Translations under genes and position numbers: made by a program | Notes under the pieces: model-generated | Database searches by the model: none | Told to the model about the DNA's origin: nothing | What the model saw: the letters and a program-made list of their open reading frames with translations, nothing else | In this document: positions 14,461-24,399 of the stretch, piece by piece | Position numbering within the stretch: position 1 is the stretch's first letter | Layout of the letters: each line of letters starts with the position of its first letter | Assembly (NCBI GenBank): GCA_022794255.1 | Contig: JAAWEL010000032.1 | Span: forward strand, 1-51,714 | DNA: 51,714 nt | Direction of reading: 5' to 3' | DNA from: Lachnospiraceae bacterium | Lineage (GTDB): Bacteria > Bacillota > Clostridia > Lachnospirales > Lachnospiraceae

Positions 14461-15046
14461 ATCCAAGTCATTGTATGAATATTTTACACCGGAAAAGCTT
14501 GAAGGGGTGGAACTGATTTTGGCCTGTGGAGATTTAAAGGAAAGCTATCTGGATTTTTTTGCCAGTATGACCAGTGCGCCGGTGCTTTTTGTCATGGGGA
14601 ATCACGATGAGCCCTACACTCCAGGTTCTTATAGTGGGTGTGTCTGTATTGAGGATGATATCTATGTCTATCGGGGGATCCGGATTCTGGGACTTGGCGG
14701 CTCTATGCGCTATATTCCCCAGGTGGAGAACCAATATTCAGAGAAAGAGATGAGAAAACGGATACGCCGTCTCTGGTGGAAGCTGAAGAAGAACCAGGGC
14801 TTTGATATTTTGGTGTCCCACGCCCCGGCGGCAGGGATCAATGATCTTTCCGATCTTCCTCACAAAGGTTTTGTTTGCTTTTGCGATCTATTAAACCGCT
14901 ACAAGCCCAGACTGTTTGTCCATGGCCATGTCCATGCCAACTATGGAACGGGATTTAAACGGGTGGATCAGGTGGGAGATACAGTAGTAGTCAATGCATA
15001 CGATTATTATATTCTGGATTACCCGGAAGAAAAAGGACCCTGCTAA
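14432..15046 (+). CDS. YfcE/MJ0936-type metallophosphoesterase
   Basis: A 204-residue calcineurin-like phosphoesterase with the metal-binding motifs in order: an N-terminal LVLADCESK (standing in for the usual D-x-H), ACGDLKESYLDFF, MGNHDEP (GNHD), VSHAPAAG and HGHVHANYG. The first motif lacks the typical His (ADCES instead of SDTHG), so metal site 1 may differ. Such proteins hydrolyse phosphodiesters in the cytoplasm. The GTG at 14432 is inside the end of the ParB/BMP gene and follows AGAAAG. The coupling of the two genes suggests a shared role, perhaps nucleotide metabolism. A strong bidirectional terminator overlaps its stop codon. Confidence 0.82.
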   Translation: MKILVLADCESKSLYEYFTPEKLEGVELILACGDLKESYLDFFASMTSAPVLFVMGNHDEPYTPGSYSGCVCIEDDIYVYRGIRILGLGGSMRYIPQVENQYSEKEMRKRIRRLWWKLKKNQGFDILVSHAPAAGINDLSDLPHKGFVCFCDLLNRYKPRLFVHGHVHANYGTGFKRVDQVGDTVVVNAYDYYILDYPEEKGPC

Positions 15047-15060
15047 GCAGGATCCTTTTT
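15030..15060. terminator. Bidirectional terminator between the phosphoesterase and activase genes
   Basis: AAAAAGGACCCTGC (15030-15043) pairs with GCAGGATCCTTTTT (15047-15060) with one mismatch. The TAA stop of the phosphoesterase forms the loop. A and T runs on both sides serve both converging genes. Confidence 0.9.
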
Positions 15061-15061
15061 C

Positions 15062-18000
15062 TTATACACATTCCAGAAGATTTTTTTGGGCCGTTGCAAG
15101 CATCAGCTTAATCCGGTTTAACTGATTCACCTCACTGGCGCCGGGATCGTAATCCACAGCAATGATATTGGCTCCGGGATGCTTCCTGCGAAGCTCTTTG
15201 ATGACGCCCTTTCCCACAATATGGTTGGGCAGACATCCAAAGGGCTGGGTGCAGACTATATTTTTTACATTACTATGTATCAGCTCTAACATCTCTCCAG
15301 TCAAAAACCAGCCTTCTCCGGTCTGATTGCCCAGAGAGACGAAATCTTGTGCCATCATTGCCAGTTCCCGGATCCGGGACGGGGGAGTGAAGTGTTTACT
15401 CTTTTCCAGTTCTCGGCGGGCTACCCGGCGCAGATATTCTAAAAGAGAAATACCCAGATTGCACAGCCAGGCAGTGGATTGTTTGCCTCCTAAATGTTCT
15501 GCCTTAAAATTGCTGTTGTAAAAGCAGTAGAGAAGGAAATCCATCAGATCAGGCATAACCGCCTCGGCGCCCTCCGATTCCAGCAGCTCTACAATGTGGT
15601 TGTTGGCAAGGGGAGAAAATTTGACTAGGATCTCTCCCACAATTCCCACTCTTGGCTTTTCTACATTCAGCCGGGGAAGGGAGTCAAATTCCCGGATGAT
15701 TCCCCGGATATTCCGACCAAAGTCGATCATATTGGCAGACCGGGTGGACAGGCTGCGGATGCAGCGTGCCTTCCATTTTTCATGGAGAGCATTGGCAGAG
15801 CCTGGCTCTAACTCGTAGGGGCGGGTGGCATAGAGAACCCGCATAAATACATCGCCATACACAACAGCCTGCATGGCTTTCGTAAGCATGGCAGGAGTGA
15901 TGGTAAAACCGGGATTGGTTTCCATGCCATTGGCATTGACAGAGATTACCGGCACCTGGGGAAGGCCCGCTTTTTCCAAAGCACGGCGGATAAAACCGAT
16001 ATAGTTGGATGCCCGGCATCCTCCCCCGGTTTGGGTCATCAAAACAGCTGTATGATTCAGATCATATTTGCCGGAGAGAAGGGCTTCCATGACCTGACCA
16101 ATCACAATAAGAGAAGGATAGCAGGCATCATTGTTTACGTACTGAAGGCCCACATCAATGGCAGAGCGGGTGTGATTCTGCAACACCTCTATCCGATAGC
16201 CAAAGGCTTGTATGGCTGGTTCTAAAAGGTCAAAATGGATGGGAGACATCTGAGGACACAAAAGAGTATAATCCTTCTTCATCTCTTTGGTGAAAACCAC
16301 CCGGTTGTAAGCGCTGGATATAACATGACGCTCATAGTGCTTTTGGGTCCGCACCCGAAGAGCAGCAATCAGGGAACGGATGCGGATGCGGGCAGCTCCT
16401 AAGTTGTTGACCTCATCAATCTTTAATACGGTATAGAGCTTGCCGGATTCGGTGAGGATATCGTGAACCTGATCCGTGGTTACAGCGTCAAGGCCGCAGC
16501 CAAAGGAGTTTAACTGAACCAGATCAAGAAAATCGCTTTGTTTTACATAGGTGGCAGCCCGGTACAGACGGGAGTGGTACATCCACTGGTCTGTGACTAC
16601 CAAAGGGCGGTCTGCATCTGCTAAGTGGGAGACAGAATCCTCCGTCAATACAGCCAGACCATAGGAGGTGATCATCTCCGGAATCCCGTGATGGATCTCC
16701 GGGTCCACATGGTAGGGACGGCCTGCCAGGATGATACCGTGACAGTTGTGCTCCTTCATCCAGGCGATAGTCTCTTTCCCTTTCTTTTCCATGTCGCGGC
16801 GGGATTGCAGAAGCTCTTCCCAGCCTGCATGGGCCGCCTTTTGAATCTCCACGGATGAGATGTGGTATTCCTTTCCCAGCTCCACAATCAGCTGTCTGGT
16901 GAGAATCTCCTCATTGGTGAAGGCGAAAAACGGATTCATAAAATGGATGTCAAGCTCTGAAAGCTCCTCCACATTGTTTTTGATATTTTCTGCGTAGGAA
17001 GTGACCATGGGGCAGTTAAAGTGGTTGCCTGCCTGGGGAGTCTCGTTCCGTTCATAGGGGATGCAGGGATAAAAGATCTCCTTGATTCCCTGCCGGATAA
17101 GCCAGGAAATGTGTCCATGGACCAACTTGGCCGGATAACATTCCGACTCGCTGGGAATGGATTCAATGCCCAGCTCATAAATGTTTTTACTGGACTGAGG
17201 AGATAAAACCACGCTAAAACCCAACGCTCTGAAAAACACTGCCCAGAAGGGGTAATTCTCATACATATTTAAGACCCGGGGGATCCCAATGGTTCCTCTG
17301 GGGGCCAGATCCGGAGTCAGCGGTTCATAGTCAAACATCCGGTGATATTTGTAATCAAAAAGATTGGGAACTTCTTTTCTTGTTTTTTCCTTTCCTGTCC
17401 CTCTCTCGCAGCGGTTGCCGCTGACAAACTGCCGTCCGCCTCCGAAACGGTTGACTGTGAGAACACAATGGTTGGTACATCCTTTACACCGGGTCATGGA
17501 GGTATCATATTGCAGGGAACAGATTTTTTCCAGAGGCAGCATGGAGGTCTTTTTGGATGGGGTATACCGTTCTCTTGCGATCAGAGCAGCTCCAAAGGCT
17601 CCCATGATCCCGGCAATGTCAGGACGAACTGCCTCACATCCGGCGATCTTTTCAAAACTGCGCAGCACAGCATCATTGTGAAAGGTACCTCCCTGAACCA
17701 CCACATGCCTTCCCAAATCAGAAGCATCGGTGATCTTGATCACCTTAAAAAGGGCATTTTTGATAACAGAGTAAGCCAGACCAGCGGAGATGTCTGCCAC
17801 TGTGGCCCCTTCCTTCTGCGCCTGTTTCACATTGGAATTCATAAATACAGTACAGCGGGTGCCCAGATCGGTGGGATTTTTGGCAAACAAGGCCTCTTTT
17901 GCAAAGTCCTCCACCTGATAGTTTAAAGACTTTGCAAAGGTTTCGATGAAGGAGCCGCAGCCAGAGGAGCAGGCTTCATTGAGCTGAACGGTGTCTACCG

Positions 18001-19306
18001 TGTGGTCTTTAATGCGGATGCATTTCATGTCCTGTCCGCCGATATCCAGGATACAGTCCACCTCCGGCTCAAAAAATGCGGCAGCATAGTAGTGGGAGAT
18101 GGTTTCCACTTCTCCCTCATCCAACATCAGGGCTGATTTTAACAAGGCCTCCCCATAGCCGGTGGAACAGGACCAGACAAGATGGGCCTTCTCAGGTAAA
18201 AGGGCGCGGATCTCGTCTATAGCGCGGATAGCAGTGGCAAGGGGGCTCCCGTTGTTGTTGGAGTAGAACCGGTATAAAAGACTTCCATCTTCCCCCACCA
18301 GAGCAACCTTGGTAGTGGTGGAGCCGGCATCAATACCCAGATAACAGTTGCCTTCATAGGAGGAAAGTGCTGCCGTTTGAACCTTATGGCTGCCATGGCG
18401 CACGCAAAAGCTGTCGTAGTCCTTACGGGAAGCAAACAAAGGCTCCATCCGGTTGATTTCTGTTTCCATCTGAATCCCTGCCTGTAATCGTCTGACCAGA
18501 TCTTTTAAGGAGACAGAGGTTTTAGAACCAGCACTCATGGCAGCTCCTGCGGCAGCAAACAGATGGGAGTGTTCCGGGGCAACAATATGTTCCCGATCCA
18601 GGTTTAAGGTGCGGATAAAAGCACGGCGCAGCTCTGAAAGGAAGTGAAGAGGACCTCCCAAAAAGGCCACTGTCCCACGGATGGGCTTGCCGCAGGCAAG
18701 TCCGCTGATCGTTTGGTTGACTACGGCCTGGAAAATAGAAGCAGCCAGGTCCTCCCTGGTGGCCCCTTCATTGATCAGGGGCTGTATATCCGATTTGGCA
18801 AATACACCGCAGCGTGCGGCAATGGGATAAATCATCTGATAGTTTTTGGCGTATTCATTAAGACCCTGGGCATCGGTCTGTAAAAGGGAGGCCATCTGGT
18901 CAATAAAGGATCCGGTCCCCCCAGCGCAGATTCCGTTCATCCTCTGGTCAATACCGCCGGTAAAATAGATAATTTTTGCATCCTCTCCTCCCAGCTCGAT
19001 AGCCACATCCGTCTGAGGAGCTTCTGCCTTTAATGCAGTGGCCACGGCCACTACCTCCTGGGTGAAAGGGATCTGCAGATGGCGGGAGAGAGTCAGGCCG
19101 CCGGAACCGGTAATACTGGGAAATACCAGGATCTCCCCCAGCTTTTTGGCAGCACGGGACAAAAGGAGAGCCAATGTCTCCTGGATGTTGGCATAGTGCC
19201 GCTCATAGTCAGAAAATACGATTTGTCCATTGTTCATGATAACAGCTTTTACGGTTGTGGAACCAATATCAATTCCCAGGGTATGATGGATATTCTGTAT
19301 ATTCAT
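15062..19306 (-). CDS. Giant acyl-CoA dehydratase activase-like protein (two BadF/HgdC ATPase domains plus DUF2229)
   Basis: About 1414 residues. Two HgdC/BadF-type ASKHA ATPase domains stand in tandem. The first begins [18 protein letters not shown] and has [11 protein letters not shown] and [14 protein letters not shown]. The second begins [19 protein letters not shown] and has [11 protein letters not shown] and [18 protein letters not shown], where cysteines bind the shared [4Fe-4S] cluster in HgdC. A Cys-rich [12 protein letters not shown] segment and a DUF2229/HgdB-like region (about residues 670-1400) follow. HgdC proteins inject an electron into 2-hydroxyacyl-CoA dehydratases. The substrate of these very large anaerobe fusions is unknown. 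The ATG at 19306 gives the natural start, but AAAGGAGG is about 17 bases upstream, so an earlier start is possible. Confidence 0.82.
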   Translation of the reverse strand: MNIQNIHHTLGIDIGSTTVKAVIMNNGQIVFSDYERHYANIQETLALLLSRAAKKLGEILVFPSITGSGGLTLSRHLQIPFTQEVVAVATALKAEAPQTDVAIELGGEDAKIIYFTGGIDQRMNGICAGGTGSFIDQMASLLQTDAQGLNEYAKNYQMIYPIAARCGVFAKSDIQPLINEGATREDLAASIFQAVVNQTISGLACGKPIRGTVAFLGGPLHFLSELRRAFIRTLNLDREHIVAPEHSHLFAAAGAAMSAGSKTSVSLKDLVRRLQAGIQMETEINRMEPLFASRKDYDSFCVRHGSHKVQTAALSSYEGNCYLGIDAGSTTTKVALVGEDGSLLYRFYSNNNGSPLATAIRAIDEIRALLPEKAHLVWSCSTGYGEALLKSALMLDEGEVETISHYYAAAFFEPEVDCILDIGGQDMKCIRIKDHTVDTVQLNEACSSGCGSFIETFAKSLNYQVEDFAKEALFAKNPTDLGTRCTVFMNSNVKQAQKEGATVADISAGLAYSVIKNALFKVIKITDASDLGRHVVVQGGTFHNDAVLRSFEKIAGCEAVRPDIAGIMGAFGAALIARERYTPSKKTSMLPLEKICSLQYDTSMTRCKGCTNHCVLTVNRFGGGRQFVSGNRCERGTGKEKTRKEVPNLFDYKYHRMFDYEPLTPDLAPRGTIGIPRVLNMYENYPFWAVFFRALGFSVVLSPQSSKNIYELGIESIPSESECYPAKLVHGHISWLIRQGIKEIFYPCIPYERNETPQAGNHFNCPMVTSYAENIKNNVEELSELDIHFMNPFFAFTNEEILTRQLIVELGKEYHISSVEIQKAAHAGWEELLQSRRDMEKKGKETIAWMKEHNCHGIILAGRPYHVDPEIHHGIPEMITSYGLAVLTEDSVSHLADADRPLVVTDQWMYHSRLYRAATYVKQSDFLDLVQLNSFGCGLDAVTTDQVHDILTESGKLYTVLKIDEVNNLGAARIRIRSLIAALRVRTQKHYERHVISSAYNRVVFTKEMKKDYTLLCPQMSPIHFDLLEPAIQAFGYRIEVLQNHTRSAIDVGLQYVNNDACYPSLIVIGQVMEALLSGKYDLNHTAVLMTQTGGGCRASNYIGFIRRALEKAGLPQVPVISVNANGMETNPGFTITPAMLTKAMQAVVYGDVFMRVLYATRPYELEPGSANALHEKWKARCIRSLSTRSANMIDFGRNIRGIIREFDSLPRLNVEKPRVGIVGEILVKFSPLANNHIVELLESEGAEAVMPDLMDFLLYCFYNSNFKAEHLGGKQSTAWLCNLGISLLEYLRRVARRELEKSKHFTPPSRIRELAMMAQDFVSLGNQTGEGWFLTGEMLELIHSNVKNIVCTQPFGCLPNHIVGKGVIKELRRKHPGANIIAVDYDPGASEVNQLNRIKLMLATAQKNLLECV

Positions 19307-19422
19307 ATGTGTGGGAAAAGCCCTGCCTCCTTTATCTATATGTTGTTTGTTAGCCTCTGTTTCTGGCAGAAGCAAGATTTGAGCAAAAAAGAAAGATATG
19401 CTCTTTGTTGCATATCACTGTT

Positions 19423-19451
19423 ACTTTAACACAAAATACGAAGGAATACAA
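19423..19451 (-). promoter_or_regulatory. Candidate promoter of the activase gene
   Basis: On the minus strand TTGTAT (complement of 19446-19451) and TAAAGT (complement of 19423-19428) have a 17-base spacer. It is back to back with the corA promoter 42 bases away. Confidence 0.45.
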
Positions 19452-19492
19452 TTTCTCAAACCGTAAAAATGCGGTTAAGAAATGCAATTTAT

Positions 19493-19521
19493 TTGACAAA
19501 CCGGCAGGGAGAAATTATAAT
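19493..19521 (+). promoter_or_regulatory. Perfect consensus promoter of the corA leader transcript
   Basis: TTGACA (19493-19498), exactly 17 bases, TATAAT (19516-19521): a full SigA consensus. The start site would be near 19528, giving a leader of about 190 bases before corA. Confidence 0.85.
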
Positions 19522-19576
19522 GTGTGTGGATAGAAAATTCGTCCATATAAATTATGATAAGAAGGAGGCGGCAGTA

Positions 19577-19693
19577 ATGGATGGTGGTTCCGTATACCAC
19601 GCAGACACAGATGAAATACGAAAGCGGATGCCTGCACTGCCGGTTCCGGAAATATTTCCAACCTTTCCGGGTGCAGTGTGGGTTCTCTGGTAA
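19577..19693 (+). CDS. Small proline-containing ORF, candidate corA leader peptide
   Basis: This is a 38-codon frame whose ATG is preceded by AAGGAGGCGG, a stronger ribosome site than that of many genes in the window. It starts about 50 bases after the predicted transcription start. The C-terminal half reads MPALPVPEIFPTFPG and ends AVWVLW. It has five prolines in 13 codons. That part of the message also forms a long hairpin (19632-19676). The ORF ends 22 bases before the corA ATG. Its size and position recall the proline-containing MgtL leader of the Salmonella Mg2+ transporter mgtA. I do not recognise it as a known family. An in-frame extension to 19469 exists but begins before the promoter. 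Confidence 0.6.
   Translation: MDGGSVYHADTDEIRKRMPALPVPEIFPTFPGAVWVLW
19632..19676 (+). other. Long RNA hairpin inside the corA leader ORF
   Basis: CTGCAC and CCGG (19632-19637, 19640-19643) can pair with CCGG and GTGCAG (19667-19670, 19671-19676), with two unpaired bases on one side. Inside, GGAAATATTTCC is a perfect palindrome. No T run follows, so it is not an intrinsic terminator. Confidence 0.55.
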
Positions 19694-19715
19694 ATAAGGG
19701 AAGGAGAGGAAAATC

Positions 19716-20657
19716 ATGATTCGGATTTTTAAGACAGAAGATGGAATGATTCACCAGAAGGATGAGGCAGAGAGCGGGTGTTGGATTGCCCTGACAGATC
19801 CCACGGCCACAGAGATTCTTGAGATTGCCAAAAAGTATAAGATAGACCCGGATCACTTAAAGGCTCCTCTGGATGAGGAGGAGCGTTCGCGTATTGAGAA
19901 TGAAGAGCATTACAGTCTGATTTTGGTGGATATCCCCTCTATCGAGGAAAGAAATGAAAAGGACTGGTATGTGACGATTCCTCTGGGGATTATTATGACA
20001 GAAGATATGATCGTGACGGTGTGTCTGGAGGAGACGCCGGTGCTGACTGCTTTTATGGACGGACGGGTCAGGGATTTTTATACTTACATGCGAACCCGGT
20101 TCATTTTGCAGGTTCTGTATAAGAATGCCTCATTGTATCTTCAGTATCTTCGGATTATTGACAAAAAGAGTGAGGTGGTGGAGCGGGAGCTTCACAAGTC
20201 CCAAAAAAACCGGGAACTGATTGAGCTTTTGGAGCTGGAGAAAAGCCTGGTGTATTTTACAACTTCTCTTCGTTCCAATGAAGTGGTGTTTGAGAAGCTT
20301 CTGAAAAATGAAAAGATCAAAAAGTATCCGGAGGATACGGAGCTTTTGGAGGATGTTATTATTGAGAACAAGCAGGCTATTGAGATGGCCAATATTTACA
20401 GCGGAATTTTAAGTGGCACCATGGATGCTTTTGCCTCGGTAATCTCTAATAACCTTAATATTGTGATGAAGTTTCTTGCAACCATTACCATTGTTATGTC
20501 TATTCCCACTATGGTGGCCAGTTTTTATGGGATGAATGTGAACCCAGCAGGGATGCCCTATGCCCAGAGTATGTATGGATTCTGGATTGTGCTGGGATTT
20601 GCCGCAGTTTTATCCCTCATGGTGGCATTTGTGTTTTCCAAGAAGGATCTGTTCTGA
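19716..20657 (+). CDS. corA: CorA-type magnesium/divalent cation transporter
   Basis: A 313-residue membrane protein of the CorA/ZntB family that forms a homopentameric Mg2+ channel. The cytoplasmic N-terminal domain (1-250) contains a long stalk helix rich in Lys/Glu (KKSEVVERELHKSQKNRELI and beyond). Two transmembrane helices lie at about 250-275 and 285-308. The first ends with YGMNVNP, the GMN selectivity motif, followed by an acidic-poor loop GMPYAQSMYGF. The ATG follows GGAAGGAGAGG. It is preceded by a consensus promoter and a small leader ORF with a strong hairpin, which suggests regulation by its 5' leader. CorA is usually active when Mg2+ is low. Confidence 0.93.
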   Translation: MIRIFKTEDGMIHQKDEAESGCWIALTDPTATEILEIAKKYKIDPDHLKAPLDEEERSRIENEEHYSLILVDIPSIEERNEKDWYVTIPLGIIMTEDMIVTVCLEETPVLTAFMDGRVRDFYTYMRTRFILQVLYKNASLYLQYLRIIDKKSEVVERELHKSQKNRELIELLELEKSLVYFTTSLRSNEVVFEKLLKNEKIKKYPEDTELLEDVIIENKQAIEMANIYSGILSGTMDAFASVISNNLNIVMKFLATITIVMSIPTMVASFYGMNVNPAGMPYAQSMYGFWIVLGFAAVLSLMVAFVFSKKDLF

Positions 20658-20710
20658 TCAATGAAAAGATACGGTCAAAGATTAAAGGGCTGTAAAGGAA
20701 AGGATTTCAG

Positions 20711-21565
20711 ATGAAATTTTTTTATGCGTTTGAACGGAAATACAACCGGTATGCAATTCCTAATTTGATGTATTACATTGTGATTCTCTATGCGGTAGGA
20801 CTGGCAGTTTATGTGGTGAATCCCATGATGTATTGGAGCATTTATGGGAACTATTTGTGCCTGGACGCAAGAGCGATCCTTCACGGGCAGATCTGGAGGC
20901 TTTTGACCTTTCTTATCTATCCGCCATCCTTTGGTATGTTCCGGTTTACCAGCATATTTTTGGGGATCATCGCACTTTTTATGTATCACAGCTTAGGGCA
21001 GACTTTAGAGAATGTGTGGGGCTCCTTCCGGTTTAATGTGTTTTTCTTTATGGGAATGCTGGCACAGGGTCTGGCCTGTCTGATCGGGTATGTAGTGTTT
21101 GGACAGGAATGGATGCTGACCACAGGGTTTTTAAATTCCTCTATTTTCCTGGCTTTTGCCATGTATTTTCCAGATGTACAGTTTCTGCTGTTTTTTGTGC
21201 TTCCGGTGAAAGCCAAGTGGCTGGCTGTGGCGGAATGTGCCGTGTATTTATACAGCTTTGTGTTCGGAACCAATGCAGACCGATGTGAGCTGATCGTCTC
21301 TCTGGCCAATATCCTTGTTTTCTTTTTCATAACCAGGAACTACAAGCGGTATGCACCAAAGGAGATCAAGAGAAAGAACCATTTTAAAAAGGAAGTTAAG
21401 ATCATGCCAAAGGGGGGAACCCGCCATCGCTGTGCAGTCTGCGGAAGGACAGAGCTTGATGGAGATGAGCTGGAGTTTCGGTATTGCTCGAAATGCGAGG
21501 GAAATTATGAGTATTGTCAGGAGCATCTGTACACACATAAGCATGTGAAGAAGGATGAGGATTGA
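20711..21565 (+). CDS. Rhomboid-like membrane protein with a C-terminal zinc-binding domain
   Basis: A 284-residue protein with about six transmembrane segments in residues 18-215 (for example YYIVILYAVGLAVYVV and FRFTSIFLGIIALFMYHSLG). The layout is like a rhomboid protease, but the G-x-S-G serine motif is absent; the corresponding stretch reads TTGFLNSSIFLAFAMY. It is followed by a basic linker and a soluble tail (about 232-284) with RCAVCGRTE and YCSKCEGNYEYC plus a His-rich HLYTHKH. These Cys/His pairs look like a zinc ribbon or treble clef. A rhomboid-fold pseudoprotease with zinc tail is my best description. It lies between corA and pyk; the tail overlaps the start region of pyk only upstream of the chosen pyk start. 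Confidence 0.65.
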   Translation: MKFFYAFERKYNRYAIPNLMYYIVILYAVGLAVYVVNPMMYWSIYGNYLCLDARAILHGQIWRLLTFLIYPPSFGMFRFTSIFLGIIALFMYHSLGQTLENVWGSFRFNVFFFMGMLAQGLACLIGYVVFGQEWMLTTGFLNSSIFLAFAMYFPDVQFLLFFVLPVKAKWLAVAECAVYLYSFVFGTNADRCELIVSLANILVFFFITRNYKRYAPKEIKRKNHFKKEVKIMPKGGTRHRCAVCGRTELDGDELEFRYCSKCEGNYEYCQEHLYTHKHVKKDED

Positions 21566-21593
21566 CATTATCATAGAAAAGAGGGAGAATAAC

Positions 21594-23030
21594 ATGAAAA
21601 AAACAAAGATTATCTGCACAATGGGACCCAACAGTGATGACCGTGAGGTGATGAAGGCTCTGATATTAAATGGGATGGACGTAGCCCGGTTTAACTTTTC
21701 TCACGGGACTCATGAGGAACAGAAGGCAAGATTTGAGTTGTTGAAGTCAGTGCGGGAGGAACTGGATGTGCCAGTGGCCGCTCTTTTGGATACCAAAGGA
21801 CCGGAGATTCGGACAGGTCTTCTGGAAAATGGCGGCAAAGTGGTTCTGACAGAGGGGCAGGAATATATTCTGACTACCCGGGATATTGTGGGAAATAACA
21901 GGATTGGACATATTAATTACCAGGGGCTCAATGAAGATGTGACGCCGGGGGACCGGATTCTGATTGATGACGGATTGATTGAACTTCATGTGAAGGAGAT
22001 AAAAGGGACAGATATTATCTGTCATGTGATTAATGGGGGAGAGCTAGGACAGCGCAAAGGGGTGAATGTGCCCAATGTAAAGATCAAGTTGCCGGCCCTT
22101 ACAGAAAAGGACAAGGAGGACATTCAATTCGGCATTGAGCAGGGATTTGACTTTATTGCAGCCTCCTTTGTGAGAACCAAAGATGCTATTTTAGAGATTA
22201 AAGAGATCCTAAAGGAGGCAGGCTCCTCCATGCAGGTGATCGCCAAGATTGAAAACGGAGAGGGCGTGGAGAATTTAGACGGGATTATTGAAGCCAGTGA
22301 CGGAATTATGGTGGCCAGAGGGGATCTGGGAGTGGAGATACCGGCTGCTGAGGTGCCTCATATCCAGAAGCTGATCATTCAGAAGTGTAATGCGGCCTGC
22401 AAGACCGTGATCACAGCCACTCAGATGTTAGATTCCATGATCCGTAATCCCCGTCCCACCCGGGCGGAAGTAACAGATGTGGCAAATGCTGTTTATGACG
22501 GGACGGATGTGGTGATGCTGTCTGGTGAGACCGCTGCCGGAAAGTATCCGGTGGAGGCTCTCAAAATGATGGTTCAGATTTGCGAGGCATCGGAGCAGTA
22601 TCTTGACACAAATGCTTATCACCAGAGACGAGCCTTTGTGGAGGATACAATGAATATTTCCAATGCTGTGTGCTATTCTTCTGTGTCAACAGCCCACAGC
22701 CTGAAGGCCAGAGTGATTGTGGCGCCCAGCATTACAGGATATACCACGCGTCTTTTGTCTAAATGGAGACCTTCCGTTCAGGTGGTTGGTTTGTCTCCCA
22801 GCGCAGTGGCCGTGCGTCAGATGCAGCTCTACTGGGGAGTGAGGCCTTTTCAGGCAAAGAGAGCCGAGTCCACAGATGTATTGATTGAGTCCTCCCTGGA
22901 TCTTTTAAAGGAAAAAGGTGTGATTGATGATGGGGATGTGGTGGTGGTGACTGCGGGCGTGGTCAATCGGATCAGTCGCAACAAGCCTGCTACCCACACC
23001 AATATTATGCGGATTATTGAAGTAGACTAA
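21594..23030 (+). CDS. pyk: Pyruvate kinase
   Basis: A 478-residue glycolytic enzyme converting phosphoenolpyruvate and ADP to pyruvate and ATP. It has an N-terminal KTKIICTMGP, the active-site residues in ALLDTKGPEIRTG, the metal-binding signature IAKIENGEGVENLDGII with MVARGDLGVEIP, and ATQMLDSMIRNPRPTRAEV. No extra C-terminal PEP-utiliser domain is present, so the length is that of the standard enzyme. The ATG at 21594 follows GAGGGAG. The upstream in-frame extension overlaps the zinc-tail gene and lacks a ribosome site. It is followed after 41 bases by lysA. Confidence 0.97.
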   Translation: MKKTKIICTMGPNSDDREVMKALILNGMDVARFNFSHGTHEEQKARFELLKSVREELDVPVAALLDTKGPEIRTGLLENGGKVVLTEGQEYILTTRDIVGNNRIGHINYQGLNEDVTPGDRILIDDGLIELHVKEIKGTDIICHVINGGELGQRKGVNVPNVKIKLPALTEKDKEDIQFGIEQGFDFIAASFVRTKDAILEIKEILKEAGSSMQVIAKIENGEGVENLDGIIEASDGIMVARGDLGVEIPAAEVPHIQKLIIQKCNAACKTVITATQMLDSMIRNPRPTRAEVTDVANAVYDGTDVVMLSGETAAGKYPVEALKMMVQICEASEQYLDTNAYHQRRAFVEDTMNISNAVCYSSVSTAHSLKARVIVAPSITGYTTRLLSKWRPSVQVVGLSPSAVAVRQMQLYWGVRPFQAKRAESTDVLIESSLDLLKEKGVIDDGDVVVVTAGVVNRISRNKPATHTNIMRIIEVD

Positions 23031-23071
23031 ACAGCAGGAGATAGACAAAAGAGTTAAGGAGAGCAGGCAAC

Positions 23072-24346
23072 GTGGAAAAGAAACCATTTGTGACAAAGGA
23101 GCAATTAGAGGAGATGGTCCGGCAGTATCCCACGCCATTTCATCTGTATGATGAGAAGGGAATACGAGAAAATGCTGCCAGGCTTCAGGAAGCTTTTTCC
23201 TGGAATAAGGGGTATAAAGAGTATTTTGCAGTAAAGGCAACCCCCAATCCTTATATTTTAGAGATTTTACGGGAATGCGGCTGTGGAACAGACTGTTCTT
23301 CCGCTACAGAGCTAATGCTGTCTGATGCAGTGGGCTTTTGCGGACGGGAGATTATGTTTTCCTCCAATGACACGCCAGAGGGAGAGTTTAAGCTGGCAGA
23401 CCAATTGGGGGGGATCATTAATCTGGATGACATTACCCATATTGAACGGGTAGAGCGAGAGCTGGGGCATATTCCGGAGACTATCAGCTGCCGGTATAAT
23501 CCGGGCGGCCTGTTTAAGATTAGCAATGACATTATGGACAATCCGGGGGATGCCAAGTATGGGATGACCACAGAGCAGATGTTTGAGGCTTTTCAGATCT
23601 TAAAGACAAAGGGAGCAAAGGAATTTGGCATTCATGCATTTCTTGCCAGCAATACTGTGACAAATGAATATTATCCTATGTTGGCAAAGATCCTTTTTCA
23701 GGTGGCTGTTGACTTGAAAAAGGAGACCGGAGTACACATCGGCTTTATCAATTTGTCTGGAGGAATCGGAGTGGCTTACCACCCGGATCAGGAACCGAAT
23801 GATATCGGGATGATCGGAGAGGGCGTGCGCAAGGTCTATGAGGAGGTGCTGGTTCCGGCAGGAATGGGAGATGTAGCTATTTATACGGAGCTGGGGCGTT
23901 TTATGCTGGCGCCATATGGATGCCTGGTGACAAAGGCGATTCATGAAAAGCATACTCACAAGGAATATATTGGGGTGGATGCCTGTGCGGTGAACCTGAT
24001 GCGGCCGGCTATGTATGGGGCTTATCACCACATTACCGTTATGGGCAGGGAGAATGAGCCAGAGGATCACATGTATGATGTGGTTGGTTCTCTCTGTGAA
24101 AATAATGATAAGTTTGCTGTTGACCGGATGCTGCCAAAGATCGAGATGGGAGATCTTTTGGTGCTCCATGATACGGGAGCTCACGGGTTTTCCATGGGGT
24201 ATAATTATAACGGCAAGCTGCGCTCGGCAGAACTTTTGCTTCGGGAGGATGGAAGTGTGGAGATGATCCGCAGAGCAGAGACACCAGGGGATTATTTTGC
24301 CACCCTCAACGGATGTAAAATGATGGAAAAATATCTTCAAAAATAA
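23072..24346 (+). CDS. lysA: Diaminopimelate decarboxylase
   Basis: A 424-residue fold type III PLP enzyme that makes L-lysine from meso-diaminopimelate. The PLP lysine is Lys55 in YFAVKATPNP. The following CGCGTDCSSATELML and FSSNDTP segments, INLSGGIGVAYHP glycine loop and the C-terminal CAVNLMRPAMYGAYHHI and DVVGSLCENNDKFA motifs are as in LysA; SLCENND carries the family's active-site Cys. The GTG at 23072 follows AAGGAGAGC. Its 3' end runs to a strong bidirectional terminator shared with ychF. No lysine riboswitch was recognised upstream, so it may be read from the pyk transcript. Confidence 0.95.
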   Translation: MEKKPFVTKEQLEEMVRQYPTPFHLYDEKGIRENAARLQEAFSWNKGYKEYFAVKATPNPYILEILRECGCGTDCSSATELMLSDAVGFCGREIMFSSNDTPEGEFKLADQLGGIINLDDITHIERVERELGHIPETISCRYNPGGLFKISNDIMDNPGDAKYGMTTEQMFEAFQILKTKGAKEFGIHAFLASNTVTNEYYPMLAKILFQVAVDLKKETGVHIGFINLSGGIGVAYHPDQEPNDIGMIGEGVRKVYEEVLVPAGMGDVAIYTELGRFMLAPYGCLVTKAIHEKHTHKEYIGVDACAVNLMRPAMYGAYHHITVMGRENEPEDHMYDVVGSLCENNDKFAVDRMLPKIEMGDLLVLHDTGAHGFSMGYNYNGKLRSAELLLREDGSVEMIRRAETPGDYFATLNGCKMMEKYLQK

Positions 24347-24351
24347 ACAGT

Positions 24352-24391
24352 AAAACAGACGGTCTGCCAGAATAAGCAGACCGTCTGTTTT
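24352..24391. terminator. Bidirectional terminator between lysA and ychF
   Basis: AAAACAGACGGTCTGC (24352-24367) pairs perfectly with GCAGACCGTCTGTTTT (24376-24391) around an 8-base loop, with A and T runs at both ends. It serves both convergent genes. Confidence 0.93.
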
Positions 24392-24399
24392 TGAAGAGA

